Positions 13,994 through 23,966 of a DNA stretch of 64,000 nt are shown here, one piece after another; position 1 is the stretch's first letter, and every line of letters begins with the position of its first letter. The translations under genes were made by a program, and so were the position numbers. Origin of the DNA: Metallyticus violacea (lineage: Eukaryota; Arthropoda; Insecta; Mantodea; Metallyticidae); contig CM060842.1 in the NCBI GenBank assembly GCA_030762175.1, positions 50,094,501 through 50,158,500 on the forward strand, given 5' to 3'. Under the pieces are notes generated by a model that saw nothing but the letters and a program-made list of their open reading frames with translations, had not been told where the DNA came from and did no database searches.

Positions 13994-15704
13994 TGTTCGG
14001 TGTTTTTCGATTAATGATGGTCCATTTTGTTATATGCTGTTAAGTCCTCCTAAGGAAACACCCACCAGAAAGATTTCTTCGAACTGTTTAACCAAAATTT
14101 TCAGATAAGGGTCATCTCCAGTTTCAGACAATAAAGTATACCAACAGTGTACCGAAAGTGAACCAACTAGATTTATTTATGTGATTCTGTATTGTTGATT
14201 GAATTATGTTAGAGTGTGTAATAATACATCTTGTCACTTAAGCCACAAGGACCTTGTATGCACTCCTTTAATCCTACCTTTGTAATTCTAGACCTAGAGC
14301 TTTAGTCAGCTCTAGAATCCTTCCTGGCTTAGGATATATATTTCCAAAGGACTGAATCCTAATATATCTTTCTTTGTCTTTCTTATAATTTTTTGTGTTT
14401 CCAGAGCTTCACATTAGTAGGATTGTTTTGCAGTCTCATCAGACTATTCGTATAGACGGCATGTGGGCAGAGTCCCATCGTCCGTAGGAACACTGTATTG
14501 TTAATTCTAATGCACCGAGCCACATTAATACGCATATCTTAACGTCAGTGTAAATTAACAAACTATTTTAATTGTACCACTGTTGTGGAGCGAAAGAACG
14601 TATGCTTTATTAAAGCTGAATGATGTTGGTGGTTATCCCTGTGTACAGTCTCCGCATTTATCCGCCACAGGACCCTCAGTGCTCAACCTTAGCGCTGTGT
14701 GACCTGCGTGACTATGAAATAGAGCTTCCCGTGCAGTGGCGTCCAACACTTGTAATACAGCCCGGCATTTATGTCATCACGTAGGACAGAGGCCTTGCCT
14801 CTTCACTACTGCTTGTTTATATATTAGCTGCCGCTACAGTGGCGGTCTACTAACAGCTAAAACTTGTGTTCCAAGCAATCTTAAGGAAAGTGTTAAGGGG
14901 AAGGTGGGTCAAAAATCACATTTGTTATACTATTTTAATATTTGAAATTTTCTGTTTATTTTTATATGGTTTTCATTAATGTTCCTTGGTTATATAAGTA
15001 TTTTAATAAAAATTTAATTAAGTCACTGCAGAAGCCTTTTTTTTTTTCCTCCCGCAAGCACTTGTTTATTTAAAATTCTACACGTCAACAACTATTTGCT
15101 CTAGAAGGTTGTGGTTTGTCTTGAATAATAGAAACAGTTGTATTTCATAGATTGGCAGCTTTTGTTTCTATGATATCGTCCCTAGCTGTTTTATAATGTT
15201 GAAGGGCTTTAACTGGTGTTTCCCTCAAAAAGCTAATTTTTGTATAAAAACATCATTTTAGCTGCAATTGTTGAAAAACTATATTTGTTTGCATAAGTTT
15301 CCCATTTTTTAGAATCCGTATAAGATAAAACTGTGAAATTTTTACCACATGCTATTATTGTGACGATGTGGATTTATTGTGGTTAAGCTATGACAAAATA
15401 TGATAACGTAAAAAATAAAATGTTGAAAAAAAGGAAACAGTTGAAAATAATTTATAATTTGTTTCAGAGGCGTGGTACAGCAGTGATAATGGATCAGAAA
15501 GTTTTAATTATGTGCATCTGTATGCTGTAAAAGTTTCATTTTATTAGCTATGATAATCCTTGATAAAATGGCAACTGAATTTGGTAAATTTAACATTGCA
15601 AGGATAGGCCTTTCATACTACCCTTAAGGTTGCGAATTGTGACAAACTATTACCAATAAATGTACAGCATCATGTATAATAACGCATTTTAATGTTTACA
15701 ATTA
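13994..15704. other. Unassigned AT-rich DNA
   Basis: No recognised gene or element. A GC-richer patch near 14640-14880 holds a 69-codon open frame with no known motif. Weak CCTTAAG/CTTAAGG text near 14880 and 15625 was not enough to call a transposon. Confidence 0.35.
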
Positions 15705-16606
15705 CAGAACACAGTGAGTTTCCCATTGGTTTCTGCAGTGTTCCAGTAACCTATCTCTGGTGCACTTTTGATTGGACTGCCACACCTGCACCATCCGTGA
15801 CAAGACGTTCTCTATAATATTGAAGTCGGCGAAGGGGCCATTTGAGCATCTGTGTATCAGGGTGTTCCCCAAAGAATTCCTATGTATACCGGGAATTATG
15901 CACGCCTCTCTTGTCTTGTAGATATTTCATTCATGGGATATAACAGCCTCACACTTGATAGAACAACGTTTCTCAGTATGGCCACGTACTCTACCGAATT
16001 CTTTCTTGAGAATGTCTCAACTACTTCTCCAGGTCCAGCCCCACTGATCCAACCGAGCATTAAACAACTGATGCGCCCCGATCGCTTATCATCTGTTTGC
16101 ATCTGGAATCCATTCCAGAACCCTTTGTTTTCCAACAGGTCAATTGTCGATGATGGTCAGTACAGAAAACCACCTCGTCAAGCCATATGGTTCTGTCCTA
16201 CACACACAGTGAAGTTTGAAGTCTTCTAAAACAAATCCCACTTGCAGCTCTCTATGGTGAGGGGAGAGATATTCCTTTATAGCAGTTTGTCAATTGCGAA
16301 TGCCAGCGATCTTGGCCTGGGAGAACCGGTCATCGCACTAATAGGCACCTCCGCCTGCGCAGTCGTATCCTTTAGTGGTTGAAAAGGACGGGCATTCACC
16401 TCTGCTAAGAGAGCAGCATCCTCCTCTGGGGTGATTTTATAAGGCCACCGATTTCTTTTTCTGTGATCACGAAGGCCGTCTTTTCTTTCGTCTTGCCACG
16501 ATGTTATCCATCGCTGCACAGTACGGTGTGTAGTAGTTATTGCTATGGTAATATCACAAGGGTTCACATTCGCCCTCCACATCCCCACAATCATACCACG
16601 TTTCAC
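15705..16606 (-). pseudogene. Tc1-like transposase relic
   Basis: Minus-strand reading gives the parts of a Tc1-family DDE transposase in order, in broken frames. The N-terminal helix-turn-helix is at 16606-16480 (RGMIVGMWRANVNPCDI; TTHRTVQRWITSWQDE), then a linker with TPEEDAALLAEVNARPFQPL (16440-16380). The catalytic-core piece is at 16135-15900 (MENKGFWNG; ISGAGPGEVVE; YVAILRNVVLSSVRLLYP). The C-terminal segment is at 15840-15710 (NIIENVLSRMVQVWQ). The intact family is about 340 residues; here stops and frameshifts separate the blocks, so it is dead. Terminal inverted repeats were not identified with confidence. Confidence 0.87.
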
Positions 16607-16997
16607 TCTGAATATATTTGAATAATCCCCGTCGTACGCTCAAGTGTCTAAAACTTAAATATCATAGAACGCCACTGCATAGACAACTGCTGAACACAAG
16701 GTCACGCATGTAACAGAGACACGTCCCAGCAGTGCAAGAGTTGCAGTGACATTGCTGGTGCTGTGATGGCATACATGCGGGAGACTGTACTCCTTCCAAC
16801 AGGACACTTCATAAATATGCACCAGGGACTACAAGGTAAAGAGAGTTTGAAAAGGATATGCTAAATTCCTGGAAATCACCTGTCCTAGAAATTACTATTT
16901 GATCTTGTTGCAGCCACTATGAACAGAAAGGAACATTTTTACTGCATCAAAATGTTCTCAAATCTTCGACAAAAGGCTGGGTAATCAATTGGTTATA
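16607..16997. other. Unassigned DNA between Tc1 and mariner relics
   Basis: May include the 5' terminal region of the Tc1 element (CAGTGGCGTTCTATGAT on the minus strand near 16664-16680), but no partner repeat was found on the other side. Confidence 0.35.
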
Positions 16998-18323
16998 CGA
17001 GGTCTCTTCAAAAGTATCGCGAATTTTGAATTTCCGCGGGCTACGTAAATTCGATTTTCGATTGTTTTGTGGCGTTATGTTGGTACTCATGTCCCTCACT
17101 TATGTTGACAAGCTCGGCCATTTTGAATGTTCAGTTAATTGTTGACAGCTATTTTGCTTGGAGGTGTTTTGGCTCGTCTTCGATTTTTACCTATTCCAAA
17201 AAATGGAACAAAGAATCTGTATCAAATTTTGTGTGAAAAACAAAATTAAGTAGGGGATGCATTCCGAATGTTGACTGTGGCATATGGTGAAGCTACCTTG
17301 CACCAAAGTAACGTTTATCGGTGGCACAAAATGTTCTCAGAGGGTCGAGAAAATGTGAACGACGAAGAGTGTCCCGGACGCCCGAGCTCGTCAACAACAG
17401 ACGAAAACATTGAAGAAGTGAAGAAAATAATATTGGCCAATCGTCGAATCACCGTTAGAGAAGTTGCTGAGGACTTAAACATATCGATTGGCTCGTGTCA
17501 TTCGATTTTTACCAATGATTTGGGCATGAGATGGGTCGCCGCAAAATTCGTACCAAAGTTGCTCAATTTCGACCAAAAACATCATCGCATTAACGTTGCT
17601 AAGGAGCTGTTGAACTCTGTCCGCGACAACCCAAATTTGCTCCAGAGGATCATAACTGGTGACGAATCATGGGTTTATGGTTATGACGTGGAAAATAAAG
17701 CGCAATCATCCCAATGGTTGCTGCCACACGAGCCAAGACCGAAAAAAGCGCGCCAAGTTCGGTCGAATGTGAAGGATTTGCTTAGTTTTCTTCGATTGCA
17801 GGGGCGTGGTGCATCATGAGTTCTTGCCACAGGGTAGAACGGTCAATAAGGAATATTAACTGCAAGTTATGCGCAATTTGCGCGAAGTAATTCGCCAGAA
17901 ACGCCCGGATTTGTGGAAGAACAAAAATTGGCTTTTGCGCCATGATAACGCCCCTGCTCACACATCGTTGCTTGTGCGTGAATTTTTGGGCAAAAACAAC
18001 ACACTTATAATGTTGCAGCCACCGTACTCACCAGACCTGGCCCCCTGTGACCTTTTTTGTTCCCAAAACTGAAGAGGCCCATGAAAGGACTGCGCTACAC
18101 CACGATTGAGGAGATAAAGACGGCATCGGAGGAGGTGAACAAGTCACAAAAAAAAAAAAAAAAAACCATTTTTTAAAGTGCTTCGAGGATTGGAAAAAAC
18201 GTTGGCACAAGTGTATAATATCTGGTGAGGATTACTTTGAAGGGAACAAAATAGATATTCATGAATAAATAAATACTTTTTGAAAAAACATAAAATTCGC
18301 GATACTTTTTGAACAGACCTTCG
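16998..18323 (+). mobile_element. Mariner transposon, nearly full length, inactivated
   Basis: Terminal inverted repeats bound the element. CGAGGTCTCTTCAAAAGTAT starts at 16998, and the reverse complement of the right end (ending 18323) reads CGAAGGTCTGTTCAAAAAGT; both then continue into ATCGCGAATTTT. The left flank is TA, but the right flank is TT, so the target duplication is imperfect. The 1,326-bp length fits a complete mariner (about 1.3 kb) with a poly-A slippage tract at 18147-18165. The single transposase gene inside is broken (see the separate entry). Confidence 0.93.
17203..18232 (+). pseudogene. Mariner transposase (DD34D) pseudogene
   Basis: The start is ATG at 17203 (MEQRICIKFCVKNKIK), but a TAG at 17251 and a one-base frame slip break it before the frame that opens at 17268. 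That frame carries the helix-turn-helix (RRITVREVAEDLNISIGSCH), the first catalytic Asp in ITGDESWVYGYD, and RPKKARQVRSNVK. A second slip near 17790 and a nonsense codon (TAT TAA where the family has two Tyr) precede the frame from 17869. That part holds the second Asp in RHDNAPAHTSLL and the third in SPDLAPCD, with 34 residues between them. A further slip follows at CSQN and a poly-A run disrupts the C-terminus, where CFEDWKK..W remains. All three Asp are retained, so inactivation is by frameshift and nonsense, not catalytic loss. Confidence 0.92.
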
Positions 18324-19305
18324 TTCGTTTGTTACTTTATTTCCGTACCCATCTTCAATGAAATGACACGCCAAATAGTCATCTTGTTGCTGTAATGAGA
18401 ATGCGGAATAAAGTTTGTCTCTTTAAATTCAAGAAACCTCATTGTTTATGCATAATATGACATTTGCCGAAAACCAAATATTGCGAAGAAAGTGTTCATT
18501 TTAGTGCACATTCACAAGAATTGGAGTTTTTGAATTTGAATCACTTGTACATGGAAGGAGTCAATTCGTGGATCATTTGGATTGACGTTCTCTGAAGGTA
18601 AATGTCTTAGATATCCGTTGCTGGCTTTTCTTAGGTGAGTGCAAATTTTTTTCAAGCACCATTTCCATATTTTGATGTTCTTTTCTTTCCACATTTTCTT
18701 TGCGTTGACATAAAACAGCCTCTTCTCTTGAATTCGCTTATCAAGACTAATATCACATGCTTTGATAGGTGCAACTTTCATGCTCTACCCCGCCTCAATC
18801 AAATAAAAATAATAGTCCACAGAAATTATTTTTCTAAAATAATGACCACCATTTTGACTGTATGTTTTCCTTGTCCTTCTTTAGAAACAATTTAAACAAC
18901 AATCATGATATCAATACATTTTCTGCATTCAGCAGAATATGCCAAGTTCATAAATTTCGGCAATCTTTATTCTGGGCCATGAACAGAAAATGTCTGCCCT
19001 ATAGTTTCTTTTATATCCATTTCCATTATATAACCAATATTTTAGGGAAACAATCAGGAACAATCTATAATTAAACTATATGTTTTCGAAATAAAATCAG
19101 AGCTTACAAAGAATATTTTAAGCTTAGAAAAATGTTTCATACACCTAGAATACTTTTATTATACTATAGATCACAATTTATCACAAATAAATATGTATTT
19201 TAATAAAAATTTAATGAAATTAGTACAAACAGTTTTAAAAATATATATGGCAGTATTTAAAAGTAATATCCAAATATGGCGTCAATGTACTAGCGATATA
19301 AAACT
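18324..19305. other. Unassigned AT-rich DNA
   Basis: No recognised feature; open frames at 18512-18895 on both strands have no domain signal. Confidence 0.35.
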
Positions 19306-19575
19306 TCCTCCATGGTCTAGTGGTAGTGTTAGCGACTATTAATTCGGAGATCCCGGGTTTAAATCCCGGTCAGGTCAAGCTGTTTGGGTAAGGCTTTGAG
19401 GTTTTCCTTATCCTGAGAAAGTGAATGCCAGATAGCTTAAAGGCGCCAAAAACTCCGAGCTCATTTACGTCATCATTAATTCACTTCATTCAATCATTAC
19501 GCCAGCAGTATTCAGTCTACAACCTACAGACCTCTCGAGGAGACCAATGCAGTCAAAGCGACAATAAATACAACA
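19306..19575 (+). mobile_element. tRNA-derived SINE, family C, copy C1
   Basis: The tRNA-like head CCATGGTCTAGTGGTAGTG has a B box GGGTTTAAATCCCGG near 19357, followed by a body (GAATGCCAGATAGCTTAAAGG) ending GACCAATGCAGTCAAAGCGA and CAATAAATA. The second copy (35316-35600, minus) shares head, body and 3' end. Confidence 0.85.
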
Positions 19576-19639
19576 TTAAGAAACATAAAGCGACATTTTT
19601 TGTTTGTTTTAGAAATATATTCCGAAAACATATTAATAT

Positions 19640-19900
19640 ATTTATTTGGGGAATATCAGCCACGCAGCTAAACTCTGTGAAATGAGAAATTCTTTGACAA
19701 AATACAAGAGGAGGATGTTGGACCGCATATCCTTGTGCAGCGATCGCAAGGCCGTTAAATTCGAGAGAATTTTACCCTTCAACCCCGCCTCTATATGCAG
19801 TAACCATTCCTCAACGTCCTGCACCCTTCCGCACGTTCGGAGCCTATTACAAGCGACCTTCTCTCGCCAAACTTTGCGACTCTCAAACAAACCCAGCTCC
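19640..19900 (-). pseudogene. Non-LTR retrotransposon C-terminal fragment (tentative)
   Basis: Minus-strand frame 19890-19642 contains RTCGRVQDVEEWLLHIEAGL and LTALRSLHKDMRSN. The spacing resembles the C-terminal Cys/His block (C..CG...DVEHWLL.C) of some non-LTR ORF2 proteins, with the final His and Cys changed. There is no RT domain in the vicinity. The call rests on this one motif. Confidence 0.4.
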
Positions 19901-20519
19901 CAGAACTTATGACTTTAAACAGAGTTAAATTCTTTCTCTCCATTTGCCGTTTTCTTGGAAATATTGCACTGAATTTTAAAGATCCCGCGTTTGCTTTCGT
20001 ATTATATAACATGACATTAATTCACAGCTTCTCCACATTGAGCAGAAGTGCGCAAAAACGAGAAATAGAATCGATGTTTCCAAGTACTCCAGATACTTTA
20101 ATCTTTTCAGCTATAAGTACAAATTCATGCTTTAGCTTCACTGTTGATGTTTGATATGTATGTTTTGTGTTATGACGAACTTCAGCAAATATAGTGAATA
20201 TTGTATATAATTGTTCTTGTTATAGGAATAACGTCCGTTTCATAATACTAAATTTCAGATTGAAATGTGTTTACTATAAACATATACCTCATTGCAGTAA
20301 AAACAATTCAGAACCATAGGAATTAATGTACAGTGATTCAATGCTAATATCTTTTTAGATAGTTAATACTAAAAGCATTTCTTTTAATATAAGGCATCAA
20401 ACTGTGTATTGTTATAACATCCAGCGATACAACCTTTAGTTTAATACGACATGTGATGATTATTAATATTTTAAAGCGAATACAAATGACATATTTTTAA
20501 TGGATTACATATGTTTTTA
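19901..20519. other. Unassigned AT-rich DNA
   Basis: No recognised feature. Confidence 0.35.
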
Positions 20520-20830
20520 ATTTTTTCATTTCTCACAACAGTTTTGAAAGCCACCATAGTGCAATAGTGATATTACATAATAAGTATTTAACTCATTTCC
20601 AAGATTTATTTCATTCGTGATCATATTGGCAATCCGGGAACCTTGTCAGGTTGGAAGAAAATCAGTAACAGCTGACTCAAGTGAACATTATAACTTCCTT
20701 TAGCGCGAGAAAATTAGATTTTAAACACCAATTTAGTATAATATATAAAAAAAAATGTAATTTGTAATCTTGCCCCGCCAAATTCTTTTAAAACCATTAA
20801 ATATCACTGCTGCAATACTGCTAACATTAA
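20520..20830 (+). repeat. Dispersed repeat R, uninterrupted copy (empty site)
   Basis: About 300 bp similar to 57690-57934 joined to 58530-58640. Shared text includes TTGGCAATCC.GGAACC.TGTCAGG.TGGAAGAA, then TTTGTAATCTTGCC versus TTTGCAATCGCC, and AAATATCACTGCTGC versus TAATTACCATTGCTGC. This copy lacks the 595-bp transposon present in the other and shows TAG-TA-TAATATA at the corresponding site (about 20738). The family identity of the repeat is unknown. Confidence 0.75.
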
Positions 20831-20845
20831 CCAGAGCTTTAGGTA

Positions 20846-21128
20846 ACTCGAAGACCCAAGATCGAGGGTTTAATCCCGGCCAGGGTAGATGGATTTTTTT
20901 TTCGTGCCTGGAAATGCTAAGCATGGTTTCCTTCGGAAGGGAAATAAAGCCAAGGGTCTCGTGTAGTAGATTTACGGCACGTAAAGGAACATCAAGCCTG
21001 AAAGAAGAGGCCTCTGAGAAAATTTATCGGCCGTTTGAAGCCCTGAACTGCATGGGATGCTGATGCTGATGATGCTGGGATGCTGATGATGCTAAAGAGC
21101 GTCGGTAAATAAACCAGATAAATGAATG
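20846..21128 (+). mobile_element. SINE-A, copy A4, 5' truncated, with internal GATGCT expansion
   Basis: Starts within the head at GAAGACCCAAGATCGAGGG, then the standard family A body. Near the 3' end the CTGATGA motif is locally multiplied (CTGATGCTGATGATGCTGGG and onward, about 21057-21092). It ends AATAAACCAGATAAATGA. Confidence 0.87.
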
Positions 21129-21234
21129 ACCTCTTGACCATGTCAGCACTTACTTTGATAGCAGTTTTCAAGAGAATTCCAAGTGTTTATTGCTTGGAAG
21201 CTAAAGTTTTTAGGATTATATACATGATTCACCA

Positions 21235-21430
21235 ACTGCGTCGTCTTGGCCGAGTGATTAGGCTGCTGGCCTCCCATTGAGACGGCCCGGGATCGATCCC
21301 AGTGACCGTAAGTGGGATTTGTGGCAGACAAAGCGCGCCTGGAAGAGTTTTCTACGGTTACTCCGTTTCTCTGCCTTTCATTCCACTGTTGCTTCATTTC
21401 GTCCTTAACTTTATCTTCACACTGCTCATT
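21235..21430 (+). mobile_element. tRNA-derived SINE, family E, single copy
   Basis: The tRNA-like head CGTCTTGGCCGAGTGATTAG has a B-box-like GGGATCGATCCCAG and a GC-richer body to about 21430. It could be a variant of family B, but the body was not aligned. It lacks a closing acceptor stem, so it is not called a tRNA gene. Confidence 0.55.
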
Positions 21431-22540
21431 CAGTGTAATATAGTTAGCCGACTTTCGGTGCGCGCGTTACAAATAGACGTGCTGCTGTCGCCCTTGCGCG
21501 AAATCCATTGCCTAGCCAGCAAGTAAATTGGCATTAGAATCAATCACTCAGGATTCATCCATATTGACAAATACTCTGTTGAAGTCAGTTTTTTTAGTGA
21601 TCAGAAGCTCTTCAGAACTGACCATCCGCTTTCTCTTGTGGTCCGCAGCCGACGTTTTGAGAACCCACCACCCTGATAATTTTACCATGCCTAGAATATT
21701 GTTTAAAGCTACAGAGGTGCACATTCATATGGTTCTCTTGTCAGCATCGTTTTATTTTCCTACACGATAGTAGCAACTCCCTGATATACAACAAATCTTT
21801 TAGGGTTTCTATTGTGATTAGCCTAATTTTATTATGTGTTTGCTAAATGTATAACCTTCATTTTAAATTTTGAATCTCTCACAACAAAATTTTTGTTAAA
21901 TGGTTAGAAATTTTGACCTGAGAGCAAAATAATAGATTGCAACATGTTTTACGGAAAGTTTATAAAATTAGCATTCGCTCTGAAATTCTTCCTCAGTATT
22001 ATTCTCGGGGAGGGGGTTCATTTATTTCTAACCTGGAGCTGTAATAGTAAATCATAAAGCATGTATTGATAAATAAAAAAGCCAAGAAGAACTAAACATG
22101 TGAAATTAAAACTTTAAACCAGAATTAGATAACGTAGATTAGATAGATTTTGTCATTTTAAATTTGCTTCCGCTTATTCTTTCCTCTTAAATGTGTACTA
22201 ATAGAAGATTGTTAATTTCTGTTAAATAATAATTTATTTTGTAGTTAATCCATTGGAGTAACTAATAGGTAATCTGATATTTTAGAGATATGTTTGAAGG
22301 ATAACCAGGGTACTAGAATAACCCGAAATACGTACATATGTCAGATTCTTACTGTGGAAAAAGACCTGCGCCACTATATGTATTACATATATTGAAATGC
22401 ATGAAGTTGTGGATATTTAGTGAAAGGGATAATGGCTTTAATTTCTTTACAAGCAAATTCAAGCTTTATGAGTTTATTTACAAAAATGTCTCTTTTTTGT
22501 TTGTTAGGAATGCTCCGCATATCTCTCTTATTCTTTCTTC
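21431..22540. other. Unassigned DNA
   Basis: About 1.1 kb with no recognised element, between the SINE-E copy and the polypyrimidine tract. Confidence 0.35.
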
Positions 22541-23640
22541 TCTTCCATTCACTTTTCTTCTCTTTTAATTCCTCCTCCTCTCATCTCTTCTTCGATTTCC
22601 TTTCCTGTTTATTTCATTTCTCCTTTCTTTTATCTTATTCTCTTCTGTTCTCTTCTCTACTGTTGTATTCCTTTTTCTTTACTTGTCTTTTATGTTTTTA
22701 ATTTGCTTTCTTCTAGTCTCCTCTTTTCCTCTCTTCTTATTTCTTTTGCTTTTTTTCTTATCTCCTCTTTTTCTCGATTCTTCTATCGTGTTCTATTTTT
22801 GCTCTTCTTTATTCTTTCCTTCTCTTTGTTCTCTTCTTCTCCTAGCCTATCTTTCACTGCTTCTCTCTTTTCTCATATTCTGTACTGCTCACGTTCCTTC
22901 CCATCATTTTATTTCCTCACCTTCTCTTTTTTCTCTTCCATTTCCAATTCTGTCTTCTTCCTACTCTTCTCTTCTCTCCACTTCCCTTCTCTTTTTTCTC
23001 TTCCATTTCCAATTCTGTCTTCTTCCTTCTCTTCTCTTCTCTCCACTTCCCTTCTCTTTTCACCTCTTGCCTTCCCTTTGCAACTTTTCTCCTCGTTCTC
23101 TGCTCACTCTTCTCTTCTATTAACTTCCCCTTCCTTTCATTATCTGCCTGTCCTCCTATTTCTTGCTATTTCCTACCTTTCTCTTTTCTTTCTCTTCCCT
23201 GTTCATCCTTATCCATTTCTTTTCTTCTCTTCACTCCCTCACTTATATTTCCTTCATTTTCCCCCACCCCATTTTATTTTCTTCGCCTATTTTTACTTTC
23301 TGCCATTTTTGTTCTATTTTTATTATCTTTTCTTCTGATTTTTTCGTTCTATCTTTCCCCTTTCTACCCTTCTCTACCCTTTTAATTTGTTTCTGTCCTA
23401 TTTTTGCCCGTTCGTTTACATCCTTATAATTCTCTTCTGTTTTTATTTCTTCCCATTCCTTTCCATCTTTTGTTTTCCTTTCCCTTTTCAACTCTTCTCT
23501 TCTCACCCCCTGCTTTCCCTTTTTTTCTGTTACCTTCTCTCCTTCCCTCTCCCCACGCCTTCCTCTTTGCTTTTCTTCTATATCTCTTCCCGTTTCACCG
23601 TTTCTCTAGTCCTGCCTTATCATTCCTCCTATTCTATTGC
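22541..23640. repeat. 1.1-kb polypyrimidine tract with internal 65-bp duplication
   Basis: The plus strand is overwhelmingly C/T, with degenerate CTCTT, TTCTC and CTTTT words and only scattered purines. A 65-bp unit starting CTTCTCTTTTTTCTCTTCCA at 22921 is repeated at 22986 with few changes, so the tract has grown partly by segmental tandem duplication. Long open frames here (up to 211 codons of Ser/Phe/Leu) follow from the lack of purines, and stop codons need a purine. It ends about 215 bp upstream of the TATA promoter at 23856. Confidence 0.9.
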
Positions 23641-23739
23641 ACCTAGAGATAAGAATTATATATTTAATAAAGTTTATATAACATTTTTATTGCAGGTGGG
23701 AGCAAGGTTAAAAAGCAGATCGCAGTCGCAATCTTAAGG

Positions 23740-23892
23740 ATAATGTAACAGGTTGAAAGAGGGCCCACGTAATGATGCGGAGCCACATGGGCGTGACTTG
23801 GGAAGGGACCAATAATGTGAAGCGCACGGTGTGGGAGGGCGCGCGCACTACCCCATATAAAGTGGTGAAGCGCCGGGGCGCCGCCGTGACAC
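23740..23892 (+). promoter_or_regulatory. RNA polymerase II promoter with TATA box
   Basis: A GC-rich island (about 23755-23960) in otherwise AT-rich DNA. It contains GGGACCAATAATG (CCAAT-like, near 23805), GC-rich GGGAGGGCGCGCGC, and a clean TATATAAAG (TATAAAG core 23856-23862). Transcription would start about 30 bp on, around 23886-23892, within GTGACACTGC. The order CCAAT-like element, GC box, TATA, short leader and splice donor fits a regulated insect gene. This is inference from motifs; no transcript evidence is available. Confidence 0.65.
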
Positions 23893-23960
23893 TGCACGCT
23901 CATCGTCCTCAAGCAGCTCGGCGGCAGTGATACGCTCCATCTGCATCAACACGCTGTCCG
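23888..23960 (+). other. Probable non-coding first exon
   Basis: About 73 nt between the predicted start site and the donor; it is GC-rich and contains no ATG, so it would be 5' untranslated. The downstream sequence changes abruptly to AT-rich, as expected for an intron. The product of the gene is unknown because no downstream coding exon was recognised in the window; the next exon may lie beyond 64 kb or be too short to see. Confidence 0.55.
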
Positions 23961-23966
23961 GTAAGT
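23958..23966 (+). other. Consensus 5' splice donor
   Basis: CCG|GTAAGTCC, with GT at 23961-23962; GTAAGT matches the U1 consensus fully on the intron side. It supports the short exon starting near 23888. Confidence 0.6.

Noticed and set aside
14640..14880. Possible MITE bounded by CAGTGGCG strings
   Set aside because: The two CAGTGGCG strings are in direct, not inverted, orientation and no target duplication is visible.
19306..19385. Possible functional tRNA gene (head of SINE C1), and similar heads at 3816, 13423, 21235, 28533
   Set aside because: A and B boxes are present but the acceptor stem does not close and conserved SINE bodies follow, so they are SINE heads.
22541..23640. Several open frames of 100-211 codons rich in Ser, Phe and Leu
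   Set aside because: Pyrimidine-only DNA cannot form stop codons; the frames overlap in all three phases and lack any domain.
23664..23912. 82-codon minus-strand open frame across the promoter
   Set aside because: GC-rich composition explains the open frame; promoter motifs and the splice donor read on the plus strand fit better.
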